A stretch of 56,901 nt of DNA, from the NCBI GenBank assembly GCA_020848055.1, contig JADLBB010000185.1, forward strand, positions 1 to 56,901, written 5' to 3'. The notes under the pieces are model-generated. The model was not told where the DNA came from and did not search any database. It was given only the letters and a program-made list of their open reading frames with translations. The position numbers and the translations under genes were made by a program. Below, one piece after another: positions 22,146 through 30,588 of the stretch; positions within the stretch are counted from its first letter, which is position 1; each line of letters opens with the position of its first letter. Source of the DNA: Chloroflexota bacterium (GTDB lineage: Bacteria; Chloroflexota; Limnocylindria; QHBO01).

Positions 22146-23606
22146 ATGAGCGAGGAGATGCTCGACGTCTTCACGACCGGCGACATCGTCGTCGATCGCG
22201 CCGACGGCGTCGCACCGGGAACGCCGGCCGTCGAGGACCTGCGGGCGATCAACGCGCGCGTCGCGGTGGCGCCGCTGTCGGCCGAGCAGGTGTTCGTATT
22301 CCGCGTCGAGATGTCGAACACGGAGCTGGACACGTACGGCACGTGGTTCGACGTCTCATCGCTTCGGAACTTCGCCCGCGACTGCAGCGCGCCGCGTGGC
22401 GTGCCGCTGTTCCGCAACCACGCCACCAGCCCGTGGTTCGGCATGCAGGATCCGCACGGCCGCTTCTTCTCGGCGCTCGTCGAGGAGGTGACCACGCAGC
22501 GCGACCCGTCCAAGGACAAGACACCGTTCGCCCGTGACCTCTTCAACCGGGCGAAGGGCCAGAGCCTGCGCGTCGTCGAGTCCGCCTTCCTCGTGCGCGA
22601 CGCCGCGCCCAACGGCTATCCGAACGCCGAGATCATCCTCGGCCTCGTCAGCGGCACCGCTGGCGCCGCGTCCATCGGGGCGACGATCGATCCCGTCCGC
22701 GCGCCCGGCGCCGACCTCATCGACGACATCACGGGCCTGTCGGTCATGTCGCCCGAGTGCCCGTACTTCCCGATGGCCAAGTACGAGGTCGACGGGAAGC
22801 TGGTGCGCGCCACCGCCCACTTCACCGCGGCGCGCCAGCGCGAGGGCAGCCTCGTGCCAATCGGCGCCAACCCGCGCGCGATGGCCCAGCGCAGCGGCTT
22901 CGAGACCGCGATGCTGAACCGCGCCTCGGAGCTGGTCAACGCCAACCGCCTCGACCCCCGCGAGGCCACGTGGCTGGAGAGCGTCTACGGCGGCCACATC
23001 TTGCCGCCGCGTCACCACAGCATCCCCGCCCCCGCGCCGCGCACCGAGGCGGCGACCACGCATGAGGAGCAGCCGATGGCCGATCCCGCCCCCACGGGCG
23101 GCACGCAGCCGCCCGCCTCGTCCACCCCGAACCTCGACACGTTCGACCAGCTGCGCACCGAGCTCGACGAGGCGCGCAGCACCATCGCCACCCTGGAGCA
23201 GCGCGCGATCCAGGGTGAGCAGCGGGCGAGCGGCCTCGAGCGCTCGATCACCGACGCCGTCGGCCTCGAGGACGGCGAGGAGCCGGCGGAGGCGATCGCG
23301 CGCGCGGCCGGCCTCATCACGTTCGGCCGCGCGTACCGCGGCGACCTCGAGGAGCAGATGGTGCGCGCGTACGTCCGGGCACACGGCCTGGCGGACGGCT
23401 TCGACCGCGCGCGCATCGTCGGCCGCGCCGCGCACTGGTCGCCGGACCAGGTGAAGGAGGAGATCGCCTCGCTCCAGCGCCTGGCCGCCAGCCAGTTCAA
23501 GCCCGGTACGACGGCGCCGCGCGAAGTCGATCGCCGCGGCGGCGACGCGCCGGCCGAGCAGCCCAAGCGGCCGACGACCGGCAGCCCGTCGCTCTACCGC
23601 AGCTAG
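22146..23606 (+). CDS. Prohead protease fused to scaffold
   Basis: The 486-residue product has an N-terminal protease-like domain (to about residue 300). VPLFRNHATSPWFGMQDPHGRFFSALVEE contains a candidate catalytic His and AASIGATIDP a candidate Ser, in the order of S78/HK97-type maturation proteases. A Pro-rich linker (TEAATTHEEQPMADPAPTGG) leads to a coiled coil (LRTELDEARSTIATLEQRAIQGEQRASGLE) and a C-terminal basic tail, as expected for a scaffold. Fused protease-scaffolds cleave themselves out of the prohead. It lies two genes before the capsid protein. Confidence 0.7.
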   Translation: MSEEMLDVFTTGDIVVDRADGVAPGTPAVEDLRAINARVAVAPLSAEQVFVFRVEMSNTELDTYGTWFDVSSLRNFARDCSAPRGVPLFRNHATSPWFGMQDPHGRFFSALVEEVTTQRDPSKDKTPFARDLFNRAKGQSLRVVESAFLVRDAAPNGYPNAEIILGLVSGTAGAASIGATIDPVRAPGADLIDDITGLSVMSPECPYFPMAKYEVDGKLVRATAHFTAARQREGSLVPIGANPRAMAQRSGFETAMLNRASELVNANRLDPREATWLESVYGGHILPPRHHSIPAPAPRTEAATTHEEQPMADPAPTGGTQPPASSTPNLDTFDQLRTELDEARSTIATLEQRAIQGEQRASGLERSITDAVGLEDGEEPAEAIARAAGLITFGRAYRGDLEEQMVRAYVRAHGLADGFDRARIVGRAAHWSPDQVKEEIASLQRLAASQFKPGTTAPREVDRRGGDAPAEQPKRPTTGSPSLYRS

Positions 23607-23654
23607 TCCGCCCCGATCCCTCCCGCCTGAACACGCACCGCCAAGGAGAAGCGC

Positions 23655-24080
23655 ATGGCCGAGAACCGCAACGTGGAGTACGACGGCATCGGCGCCGAGT
23701 ACGCCCCCTTCGAGATCGACGGCGTGACGATCACGCACGACGACGACGAGACCGGCGGCAGCGCCCAGGTGGGCCTGGCCGTCACGATGACCGACGACAA
23801 GGAGGTGGGCCTCACCGAGGACGCCGACCCCGTGAAGGGGATCCTGGTTTCGGTCGAAGGCGACGGCCGCTGCCTGGTCCAGACCGGTGGCTACATGGAG
23901 CTGCCGAAGGGGGACGGCGCCACCTACACCCTCGGCGGCCAGCTGGTCGGCGACCTCGGCGCGGCCAGCGCCAAGGGCTACGTTCGGGGTGTGAACTCCG
24001 CCGTGGCCGCCGAGCTCGCCGTGGCGCGCGGCGAGGTGATCGACGAGAGCGACGCCGACGTCGTCGGCGCGATCCTCTGA
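23655..24080 (+). CDS. Head decoration-like protein
   Basis: The 141-residue acidic product has a good GGAG site. Its middle (GLTEDADPVKGILVSVEGDGRCLVQTGGYMELPKGDG) matches the pattern of small capsid-stabilising proteins of the DUF2190 type (a beta barrel with a conserved VxGI-V, C-VQ stretch). It sits directly before the major capsid gene, the standard place. It is likely to bind mature capsids as trimers. Confidence 0.65.
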   Translation: MAENRNVEYDGIGAEYAPFEIDGVTITHDDDETGGSAQVGLAVTMTDDKEVGLTEDADPVKGILVSVEGDGRCLVQTGGYMELPKGDGATYTLGGQLVGDLGAASAKGYVRGVNSAVAAELAVARGEVIDESDADVVGAIL

Positions 24081-24130
24081 CACGCGCCCGCCGCGATCCT
24101 CCCACCTGATCCACCCAAGGAGCACCACCC

Positions 24131-25525
24131 ATGCCGACGGCCATCAAGAACGTCCCGACCGTGTCCGAGCTGGTCGACCAGATCGAGCGGGAGGACGGCG
24201 TCGCCATCCCGATCGAGGTCGCCCAGCGCATCTGGGACAGCGCCAGCACCCGCCGCGAGTTCGCCGGCTCGACCGGCACCTCCGAGCGGACCGACGCGCT
24301 GATCAACCGCATCGACGTCGACTTCGTCACCGAGGCGATCGAGCGCCAGGAGAGCCTGTCCGAGGCGCTGGAGCGCGAGGACCCCACCGAGACCGAGCGC
24401 GACATGTCGCTGGGCGTGGACGCATTCCAGCGCGTCATGCGCGGCCTGAACATCCGCACGGCCTCCAGCCGCAACGCCGGCGTGCGCGCCCACACGATGG
24501 GCGATCTCGACGTCGCGGGCCCGCGCATCGCCGGCGACGTGAACGTCGGACGCTGCATGGTGCCCGAACTCCTGCGCCGCGCCTACATCGAGGGGCAGCG
24601 TTTCGGCACGCAGCGGTTCAGCATCGACCGCTTCTACGCCAGCTCAGCGCCGCTGTCCGAGGTGCTTGAGCCGAAGTTCATGCTCCAGCTGATGACGACC
24701 TTCAAGTTCCGCCAGCCGATCCTCAACCTCCTGGTCGCGATCGAGACGGGCGTCGAGGCCGGCGTCTTCAAGTACGTCTTCATCGACGAGCAGGCGGACG
24801 CGGAGCGGATGGCGCGCGTGCCGCTCGGCGCCGATCTGCCGACGTCCAAGCTCACCGTCTCGGACCGCGAGGGCCGGGTCTACCAGTACGGTCGCGCCAT
24901 CGAGGCGCAGGACGCGGCGCTGCGGCGCATGACGATCGACATGGTCCGCTTCCAGACGGCGCGCCTCGGCCAGCGGAACGCGCTGGACAAGGAAGAGGTC
25001 GCCGTCGACACGGCTATCAACGGCGACTCGAACGCCGGCACCGCGGCCACCGAGACCGACATCACGACGGTCGGCGGCATCGTCGACCGCGTGACGAGCA
25101 CGCCGCTGTTCAACTTCCTCGGCCTGTTCGAGGAGAGCGGCGCCTACACGCCGACGATCTGCCTCGCGCGGCGCACGACCAAGACCAAGATCCGCAGCGC
25201 GGTGCTGGACGACGGAGCCGCCTCACCGGCTCCGACCGAGGCGGCGCCCGTCTTCATGGGCGACATGCGCCTGTGGCCGAACGGCGGCGAGGGCCCCGAG
25301 GAGCGCGACCACCCGCCGATCTACGCCCGCTCCTACACGCCGGCCGACAAGGGCGTCTACATCGACGCCAGCCAGGCGATTGGTCTGGCGTTCGAGGTGG
25401 GCGCCAACAAGACCGAAACCGACCGCTACATCAAGCGGCTGGTCAACGTGGTGGCCATCAGCGAGGTCGTCGGCTTCTGGGTCGTCGACTCGCGCGCCAC
25501 GCGGATCTTCGACATCACCAACTGA
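24131..25525 (+). CDS. Major capsid protein
   Basis: The 464-residue product has an N-terminal charged helical part (to about 110). An HK97-like body follows, with VPELLRRAYIEGQRFG, LTVSDREGRVYQYGRAIEAQDAALRR and a late ADKGVYIDASQAIGLAFEVGANKTETDRYIKRLVNVVAISE segment. Order in the operon (protease-scaffold, decoration, this gene) and length support the call. No sequence signature is decisive by eye. Confidence 0.75.
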   Translation: MPTAIKNVPTVSELVDQIEREDGVAIPIEVAQRIWDSASTRREFAGSTGTSERTDALINRIDVDFVTEAIERQESLSEALEREDPTETERDMSLGVDAFQRVMRGLNIRTASSRNAGVRAHTMGDLDVAGPRIAGDVNVGRCMVPELLRRAYIEGQRFGTQRFSIDRFYASSAPLSEVLEPKFMLQLMTTFKFRQPILNLLVAIETGVEAGVFKYVFIDEQADAERMARVPLGADLPTSKLTVSDREGRVYQYGRAIEAQDAALRRMTIDMVRFQTARLGQRNALDKEEVAVDTAINGDSNAGTAATETDITTVGGIVDRVTSTPLFNFLGLFEESGAYTPTICLARRTTKTKIRSAVLDDGAASPAPTEAAPVFMGDMRLWPNGGEGPEERDHPPIYARSYTPADKGVYIDASQAIGLAFEVGANKTETDRYIKRLVNVVAISEVVGFWVVDSRATRIFDITN

Positions 25526-25586
25526 TCGACCGTCGCATCCGACTGGGCGCCCGTCGCCCGCTCGAATCTCTCAATCGGAGGTCCCC

Positions 25587-26012
25587 ATGGCTTTGCAGAC
25601 GATCACGGTCCACGCGCCGCGCAAGAAGGCGCTGGACCCCGACAACCCGGGCAACCGGGTGGTGCTCTTCGAGCGCGACAAGCGCCACCCCGGCGGCGAG
25701 GTGTTCATCGCCGAGGGCGACACGGTGAAGGCCTACCCCACCAAGGAAATCAAGGTGCGGCTCGGGAGTTCGCTTGTGGAACTCCGCGACGGCCAAGTGC
25801 CATCGCGCGACGAGATCGATCCCGAGTCGCTCGGCTCGCTCGGCCTGTCGGGTTCGGTCACGCGCGCGCTCGGCGCGGCCAACATCGACAGCGTGTCCGA
25901 CCTGCTCGAGGCGTGGACGGACGGCCGCGTCACGAACATCAAGGGCATCGCCGAGCACAGCCTCGAGGCGATCAAGACCGCGCTGGCCAAGCGCGACCTG
26001 ATCGACGCGTAG
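25587..26012 (+). CDS. Head protein with RpoA-CTD-like helix-hairpin-helix domain
   Basis: The 141-residue product has a strand-rich N-terminus (to residue 75). Its C-terminal domain reads LGLSGSVTRALGAANIDSVSDLLEAWTDGRVTNIKGIAEHSLEAIKTAL. This closely follows the helix-hairpin-helix pattern of the bacterial RNA polymerase alpha C-terminal domain. It is located between the capsid gene and the head-tail connectors, so it probably touches DNA or the capsid interior. A role in host polymerase control is a possible alternative. Confidence 0.65.
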   Translation: MALQTITVHAPRKKALDPDNPGNRVVLFERDKRHPGGEVFIAEGDTVKAYPTKEIKVRLGSSLVELRDGQVPSRDEIDPESLGSLGLSGSVTRALGAANIDSVSDLLEAWTDGRVTNIKGIAEHSLEAIKTALAKRDLIDA

Positions 26013-26018
26013 GCAGCC

Positions 26019-26573
26019 ATGCCGCTCTACCTCACGGACGCCGACTACCCGGCCATCCGCCGCATGCTCGGCCTCGCCGGCGACGACACCGTGTCGCTGC
26101 CGGACGAGGTCATCGAGGACCGGCCGCACCTGGCGCGCGTCGAGCGCGAGGTGACGCCGATCCTCGAAGCGTGTGCGATCGAGATGGACTCGGGCGAGCC
26201 GGCGTACGTCGCGGAGACGGCGGAGTGGGTGCTCGAAGCGCTGCAGTACCTCACCGCCGGTCGCCTTGCTGCGCTGATGAAGCAGGCGGCGACCGGCGAA
26301 GAGATCAGTAGCGAGTCGGTCGGGCCGGTGCGGGTCAGCTACCGCACCGGCGCCGACTGGCAAGCGCAGGCGCAGTCGCTCCTGAAGCAGGGCGTGCAGG
26401 CGCTGGCCAAGGTCTGTTCGGGGGCCGGTGACTTGGGCGCGCGCGGCTTCCCGGGTGACGTGATCGTGCTCGCCGGCCCGACGCGGCGCGTGCGCTCGTC
26501 GACGGCCGGGCAGCGGTCGCTCGCGTCGATGCTCGACGAGCTGCGACCGAACCTGCTCGGGGGGCGACCCTGA
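26019..26573 (+). CDS. Head-tail connector protein
   Basis: The 184-residue product begins with a helical segment (DADYPAIRRMLGLAGDDTVSLPDEVI and TAEWVLEALQYLTAGRLAALM). It has a GEEISSESVGPVRVSYRTGADW beta-hairpin-like stretch, the layout of gp6-type adaptor proteins that attach to the portal. It is the first of four consecutive neck genes. It ends in a disordered Arg-rich tail and overlaps the next gene by one base. Confidence 0.6.
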   Translation: MPLYLTDADYPAIRRMLGLAGDDTVSLPDEVIEDRPHLARVEREVTPILEACAIEMDSGEPAYVAETAEWVLEALQYLTAGRLAALMKQAATGEEISSESVGPVRVSYRTGADWQAQAQSLLKQGVQALAKVCSGAGDLGARGFPGDVIVLAGPTRRVRSSTAGQRSLASMLDELRPNLLGGRP

Positions 26574-26956
26574 TGCCGAGCGGCACGCCGGCCCAGGTCC
26601 TCGCGCGGTACTTCAACGCGACGCTCACGCTGCGGCGCAAGACGGCCGGCGCGTGGGCGGAGGTGCCGGGCACGGTGCGGGCGTTCGTGGACTTCTCGCC
26701 GTCGGGCGTGCTGCGTGTCGCGGCCGCTGCCGGTGCGGTGGGCGGGAGCCTGGGCGGCGGCGGCATCGCCGCGGAGTCGTCCGGCATCGCCGTCTACGTC
26801 GAGCCGGCCGAGGATCTGCGCGTCGGCGACATGTTCGCCCACGAGGGCAGCACGTACCGCGTCGATTGGGTCGGGCCGACAGGCAGCGGACCGAGCGGCG
26901 CCGTGCTTCGGACGTGCTTCGCGCGGGCGCAGAAGGCGCCGGGAGCGACGCCGTGA
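26573..26956 (+). CDS. Head closure (stopper) protein
   Basis: The 127-residue product starts within the previous stop. It is strand-rich with RYFNATLTLRRKTAGAWAEVPGTVRAFVDF, then RVGDMFAHEGSTYRVDWV, as in small beta-barrel head-closure proteins. A Gly/Ala-rich loop (residues 45-60) is unusual. Position as the second neck gene supports the role of sealing the portal channel. Confidence 0.58.
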   Translation: MPSGTPAQVLARYFNATLTLRRKTAGAWAEVPGTVRAFVDFSPSGVLRVAAAAGAVGGSLGGGGIAAESSGIAVYVEPAEDLRVGDMFAHEGSTYRVDWVGPTGSGPSGAVLRTCFARAQKAPGATP

Positions 26957-27417
26957 TCAAGCCGACGCTGAAGTGGAAGCGACGCACCGAGATCCGCACC
27001 CTCAAGAGCGGGGCGAGCGTTGAAGGCCCGACGGCGTCGATCGCGCTGCTCGAAGGGCTGCGCGACGAGGTCATCCCCGGCGGCGCGCTCTCGGGCTGCC
27101 ACCGTGCGGCGGCTGCGGGCGAGCAGTACATGAAGGCGAACGCGCCGTGGACCGATCGCACCGGCACCGCGCGCCGCGGGCTGTACGGGGCGGCGGCGCA
27201 GTCGGGCGACCAATTCGCCGTGGTGTTCAGCTACGGGCCTGACATCGACTACGGCTTCTGGTTGGAGAACCGGTTCAACGGTCGGTTCGCGATCGTGCTG
27301 CCGACACAGGAGGTGTTCAGCAACTGGCTGCCGCGGTTCGTTGCCGAGGACATCACGCTGGAGCTGCGAGGCCAAGGGTCCAAGTTCCGGCACCGCGAGA
27401 CGGGGCGGTTCGCGTGA
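26953..27417 (+). CDS. Neck protein (HK97 gp10-like)
   Basis: The 154-residue product starts at GTG overlapping the previous stop. A helix at about residues 40-60 (GALSGCHRAAAAGEQYMKANAPW) is followed by TDRTGTARRGLYG and SYGPDIDYGFWLENRFNGRFAIVLPTQ. The APWTDRTG and YGFWLE motifs are typical of HK97 gp10-type tail-completion proteins. It overlaps the next gene by four bases. Confidence 0.7.
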   Translation: MIKPTLKWKRRTEIRTLKSGASVEGPTASIALLEGLRDEVIPGGALSGCHRAAAAGEQYMKANAPWTDRTGTARRGLYGAAAQSGDQFAVVFSYGPDIDYGFWLENRFNGRFAIVLPTQEVFSNWLPRFVAEDITLELRGQGSKFRHRETGRFA

Positions 27418-27662
27418 CGGCGCTCGGTGGCAACCTCGCCGGATCGCTCGCCTACGCACGCCGGTGCGCCGCGCGCGCCATCGCGCACCTCGGCCATGCG
27501 CGCGCGGAGCTGGGCGAGTCCGACGCCAATGTGCAGCGGATCGAGCGCGCGCTCGACGAGCTCGGCAACGCCGAAGGCGCGCTGAACGAGTGGCTCGGCT
27601 TTATGGAGGGCGAGACCGCCGCTCATGACGAGGAGGACGCCAGTGGCCGCAAACGTCGCTGA
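27414..27662 (+). CDS. Hypothetical helical protein
   Basis: The 82-residue product is all-helical with a hydrophobic heptad pattern (RRCAARAIAHLGHARAELGESDANVQRIERALDELGNAEGALNEWL) and a charged tail. It is embedded among neck genes by overlap on both sides. No family is recognised; a small coiled-coil assembly factor is plausible. Confidence 0.55.
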   Translation: MTALGGNLAGSLAYARRCAARAIAHLGHARAELGESDANVQRIERALDELGNAEGALNEWLGFMEGETAAHDEEDASGRKRR

Positions 27663-28134
27663 CGACCTTCGAACGCGGCTCATGGCCGACGGGGCGCTCG
27701 CCGCGCTGCTCACGGGCGGCGTGCTCGTCGACGAGGAGGGCGAGTGGCCGCTGCATCCCGAGCGGCCGGGCGCGCCGTACGAGGACGCGTCGGGCATGGC
27801 GAAGCTGATGCCCTGCGCGGTGCTCACGGAGTCGTCCCTGGTGCCGGTCGCTCCGACCGACTCAGGGCAGCGGATCGTCTTCCGGATCGGCTACTACGCG
27901 CCGGACGACTACGGCGTGCTGCGACGCGCGGCGGAGCGGACGCGTTACGTACTGGATCCGGACGGCAACGGCGAGCAGCACGGGCCGCTGGACGACGGGC
28001 GGTACTACATCGTGCGGTTCCTGGACGCGCCGGTCCGCGCATCCAAGGACGACCAGGTGATCAGCGCGGACGCCGAGGGCGGCGTCTGCTACGAAGCGGC
28101 GCGCTACCAGGTCGATATCGACTGGCCCGAGTAG
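27643..28134 (+). CDS. Tail terminator protein
   Basis: A GTG at 27643 with GAGGAGG 7 bases upstream is preferred over the ATG at 27625. The 163-residue product has a helix (VADDLRTRLMADGALAALLTGGVL), then strands (CAVLTESSLVPVAPTDSGQRIVFRIGYYAPDDY), then YEAARYQVDIDW. This mixed fold and its place just before the tail tube are typical of tail-terminator proteins. The overlap of 20 bases with the previous gene is normal here. Confidence 0.6.
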   Translation: MAANVADDLRTRLMADGALAALLTGGVLVDEEGEWPLHPERPGAPYEDASGMAKLMPCAVLTESSLVPVAPTDSGQRIVFRIGYYAPDDYGVLRRAAERTRYVLDPDGNGEQHGPLDDGRYYIVRFLDAPVRASKDDQVISADAEGGVCYEAARYQVDIDWPE

Positions 28135-28143
28135 GAGCGCGCG

Positions 28144-28668
28144 GTGGCGTGTGGATGTGGATCGAAGGCGTCGAGGACGCCCTTACCAAACGGAGTGACG
28201 ATCGTGGCCAAGACCATCGACAAGAACACCGTCCTCGTGCGCATCACGGCCGGCGCCGGCGGCACCGGAAGCGTGCGCACCAACGTGTGGCTGGGCGACA
28301 AGCTCGGGCTCGGGCTCAGCCAGGGCTACCTGCTCACCGGAGCCGGCACGCGCATGAGCCGAGCCGACGCGGTGGCGCTGCTGGTCGCGGCGCGTAATGG
28401 CCACCCGAACCTGAGCGGCCGCGCGTTCGCCGCCGACGAGGACCTCGCGGCCGCGGTCGACGCTGCGGTGAAGGCGGCGGAGGCGGCGAAGGAGAAGGCA
28501 GCGGCGGCGACCAATGAGGACGGAGCCCAGGCCGGCGCCGAGAGCGACACGGCCCAGCCGGTCGAGGGCGAGGCGACGACCCAACCCGCCGAGACCACCG
28601 AACCAGCCGAGACGGTCGCACCCGCCGCGGCCGAGAGCGCCACTCCCCGGGCGCGCCACCAGCGCTAG
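28144..28668 (+). CDS. Hypothetical structural protein with Cys-rich start and Ala-rich tail
   Basis: The 174-residue product starts at GTG and begins ACGCGSKASRTPLPNG, a Cys cluster at the very N-terminus. A short beta domain contains VRTNVWLGDKLGLGLSQGYLLTG. The last 70 residues are Ala/Glu/Thr-rich and disordered. Small N-terminal Cys-cluster proteins of this type occur in other phage tail regions. Function is unknown; it precedes the tail tube gene. Confidence 0.55.
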   Translation: MACGCGSKASRTPLPNGVTIVAKTIDKNTVLVRITAGAGGTGSVRTNVWLGDKLGLGLSQGYLLTGAGTRMSRADAVALLVAARNGHPNLSGRAFAADEDLAAAVDAAVKAAEAAKEKAAAATNEDGAQAGAESDTAQPVEGEATTQPAETTEPAETVAPAAAESATPRARHQR

Positions 28669-28733
28669 GCCACCCGCCTGGCCACGCACCGACCGATCGG
28701 CAACCGACCCCCAGGTAGGAGAGGAGCACCCCC

Positions 28734-29321
28734 ATGACCGTCAAGGTAGTCCACTTCAGCGCGAAGCGCGCCTACGCCTTCGAGATCACGGACGACACCG
28801 TAGGCGCGCCGGTCTACGCGGCTGGCCAGCGGCTGAACTGCGTCCGCAAGGTCGGCTTCGAACGCAACGTGGCAGAGGCCATGTTGGAGGGCGACGGCGG
28901 CGTGTGCGACGCGACGCGCGAGAACAAGTCCATCAACTTCGAGCTGGACTTCGGCGGCGTCGAGCTCGACCTCATCGCCCTCATCCAGGGCGCGACGCTC
29001 AATGAGATCGCCGGCCCGCCGGCCGAGTCGCACCTCATCGTCGGGACCGAGGACGTCGAGATCGCGTTCGGCGTGATCACGAAGATCCTCGGCCGCCGCG
29101 GCGGCTCGGCGCACATCGCGCTGTTCAACTGCCGCGAGCAGGGCGGCGGCTACAACGCGGCCGAGCTCGACAACTACGGCAAGACGATGTTCAAGGGCAT
29201 CGGCCTGGCGAGCCCGTACAACGAGAAGGCGCTGTACGCGGTCTGGCACTCGGGCCTGAACGTCGACGTCGACGCCACGTGGGCCGACAACGTGGTGACC
29301 AACCTCACCGGCTCCTACTGA
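28734..29321 (+). CDS. Major tail tube protein
   Basis: The 195-residue product has a strong GGAGAGGAG site. It is strand-rich (VVHFSAKRAYAFEI, NKSINFELDFGGVELDLIALIQGA, EIAFGVITKILGRRGGSAHIALFN), as in siphophage tube proteins. It lies between the terminator and chaperone genes and is followed by a strong hairpin, as is common for this highly expressed gene. Confidence 0.7.
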   Translation: MTVKVVHFSAKRAYAFEITDDTVGAPVYAAGQRLNCVRKVGFERNVAEAMLEGDGGVCDATRENKSINFELDFGGVELDLIALIQGATLNEIAGPPAESHLIVGTEDVEIAFGVITKILGRRGGSAHIALFNCREQGGGYNAAELDNYGKTMFKGIGLASPYNEKALYAVWHSGLNVDVDATWADNVVTNLTGSY

Positions 29322-29347
29322 TCCAACTTCCTCGCCGGAGCCCCCCG

Positions 29348-29389
29348 TAGCCGAGGGGGCGGTGGCATACGCTGCCGCCCCCTCGGCTA
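29348..29389 (+). terminator. Strong hairpin after tail tube gene
   Basis: A perfect 15-bp stem (29348-29362 with 29375-29389; TAGCCGAGGGGGCGG and its complement) follows the tail tube stop by 26 bases. No T-run. It can limit transcription into downstream tail genes and stabilise the abundant tube mRNA. Confidence 0.65.
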
Positions 29390-29405
29390 ACCCTCGGAGA
29401 TCCAC

Positions 29406-30149
29406 ATGCCGACCGCCAAGCCATCCCAGTCCACACGTGCACGCCGCGGCCGTGCCGAGAAGCAGCAAGCAGCCGCGGCGCTGTCCAAGTACGCATCGCG
29501 CGCCAGCTTGCGCGGCTCCCAGGGCCCGCCGGTCCTGGAGGTCGAGTGCTACCGCGCCGACCGCGTGTTCCTGGTGCGGCGGCTGAACCTGATGCAGCTC
29601 GTCAACTCGGGCGTGTTCCCGCGCCCAATCACGGCCGAGGTGCGCCGGATCATCCTGCAGGGCGTGGTCTTCGCGATGCAGGACAACCGGCAGTGGAGCG
29701 ACTACGTGACGGCGTGCATGCGGCTCGCCGTCGAGGCGGTCATCGTCCCGCCACCCGAGCTCGAGGCGGGCGACGTTGCGGTCGACGAGATCACGAGCGA
29801 CCTGTGCCGTCCGCTGTTCGTGGAAGCAGGCACGACGCCCGACGCCGACCAGTACGCGCTCGTGGTGTGGGACGACTACAAGCGCGTGCAGGAGGAGGCG
29901 ATCAAGCTGCGGCGGCTGGCGCGATCGGGCAAGGCGGACGACGAGGACCGCGAGGCGCTCGCCGAGAAGGAGCGCTACCTCGAGGACTCGATGGCGCTGC
30001 ACTTCGACGACCTGGCGGCGATCGCGGGCGCGCTGACGCTCCGCGGTCCCGGGGCGGTGGGCCGATTTCGCGACCAACCGGGTGCTGCTGTGGGACCTGT
30101 GGCAGACGACGAAGGCGTCGCCGCGATGGTCGCCGGGGGAGCTGCTTGA
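29406..30149 (+). CDS. Tail assembly chaperone, upstream frame (gpG-like)
   Basis: The 247-residue product is mainly helical (ITAEVRRIILQGVVFAMQDN, DDYKRVQEEAIKLRRL, EKERYLEDSMALHFDDLAAIAGALTL), with a basic disordered N-terminus. After ALTLRG the frame becomes Gly/Ala-rich and unlike a fold, while the other frame (GRWADFATNRVLLWDLW) takes over convincing sequence. This is the pattern of a gpG/gpGT frameshift pair that loads the tape measure. The shift needed is +1 or -2. Confidence 0.68.
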   Translation: MPTAKPSQSTRARRGRAEKQQAAAALSKYASRASLRGSQGPPVLEVECYRADRVFLVRRLNLMQLVNSGVFPRPITAEVRRIILQGVVFAMQDNRQWSDYVTACMRLAVEAVIVPPPELEAGDVAVDEITSDLCRPLFVEAGTTPDADQYALVVWDDYKRVQEEAIKLRRLARSGKADDEDREALAEKERYLEDSMALHFDDLAAIAGALTLRGPGAVGRFRDQPGAAVGPVADDEGVAAMVAGGAA

Positions 30150-30588
30150 GGACGACCTGCGCGCGGAGTTCGGGGGCGACTGGTCGCTGTGGGCTTCGGA
30201 CATCGACCAAGCCGTCCACGAGTTCGGCGCGTTCGTCGAGGGGAAGATCGACGAGCGGATCCACGATTACCTGCAGGAGATCCAGGACGGCAACGCGCGG
30301 CGCGCCCGGATGGCATCCAAGAGCAACACCTCGGCGTCGTTCGAGCGGCCATCCAAGGAGCACCTGCGGCGGCTCTACGACGAGGCCGTCATGTACTGGG
30401 TGCATTCGATCGTGCGCGAGTACACGGCCGTGCCGGGTGAGAAGGGGCTGTTCGACGTCAGCTGGGCCTACCAACAGAAGGCCGCGACGTTCGATCCGGC
30501 GATCGATTTCGATTGGGACGTGGGCGACATCGAGGTCGTCTACTTGGACGAGGCACCTCCAGGGATGATGAATGTCGACGACGATTGA
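30082..30588 (+). CDS. Tail assembly chaperone extension, downstream frame (gpT-like)
   Basis: The 168-residue frame opens after a TGA at 30034 and has a weak GTG at 30082 with no ribosome site, so it is probably made only by frameshift from the upstream gene. It is helical, acidic and aromatic-rich (VLLWDLWQTTKASPRWSPGELL, LWASDIDQAVHEFGAFVEGK). It ends overlapping the tape measure start. This matches the T part of gpGT-type chaperones. Confidence 0.6.
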   Translation: MLLWDLWQTTKASPRWSPGELLEDDLRAEFGGDWSLWASDIDQAVHEFGAFVEGKIDERIHDYLQEIQDGNARRARMASKSNTSASFERPSKEHLRRLYDEAVMYWVHSIVREYTAVPGEKGLFDVSWAYQQKAATFDPAIDFDWDVGDIEVVYLDEAPPGMMNVDDD

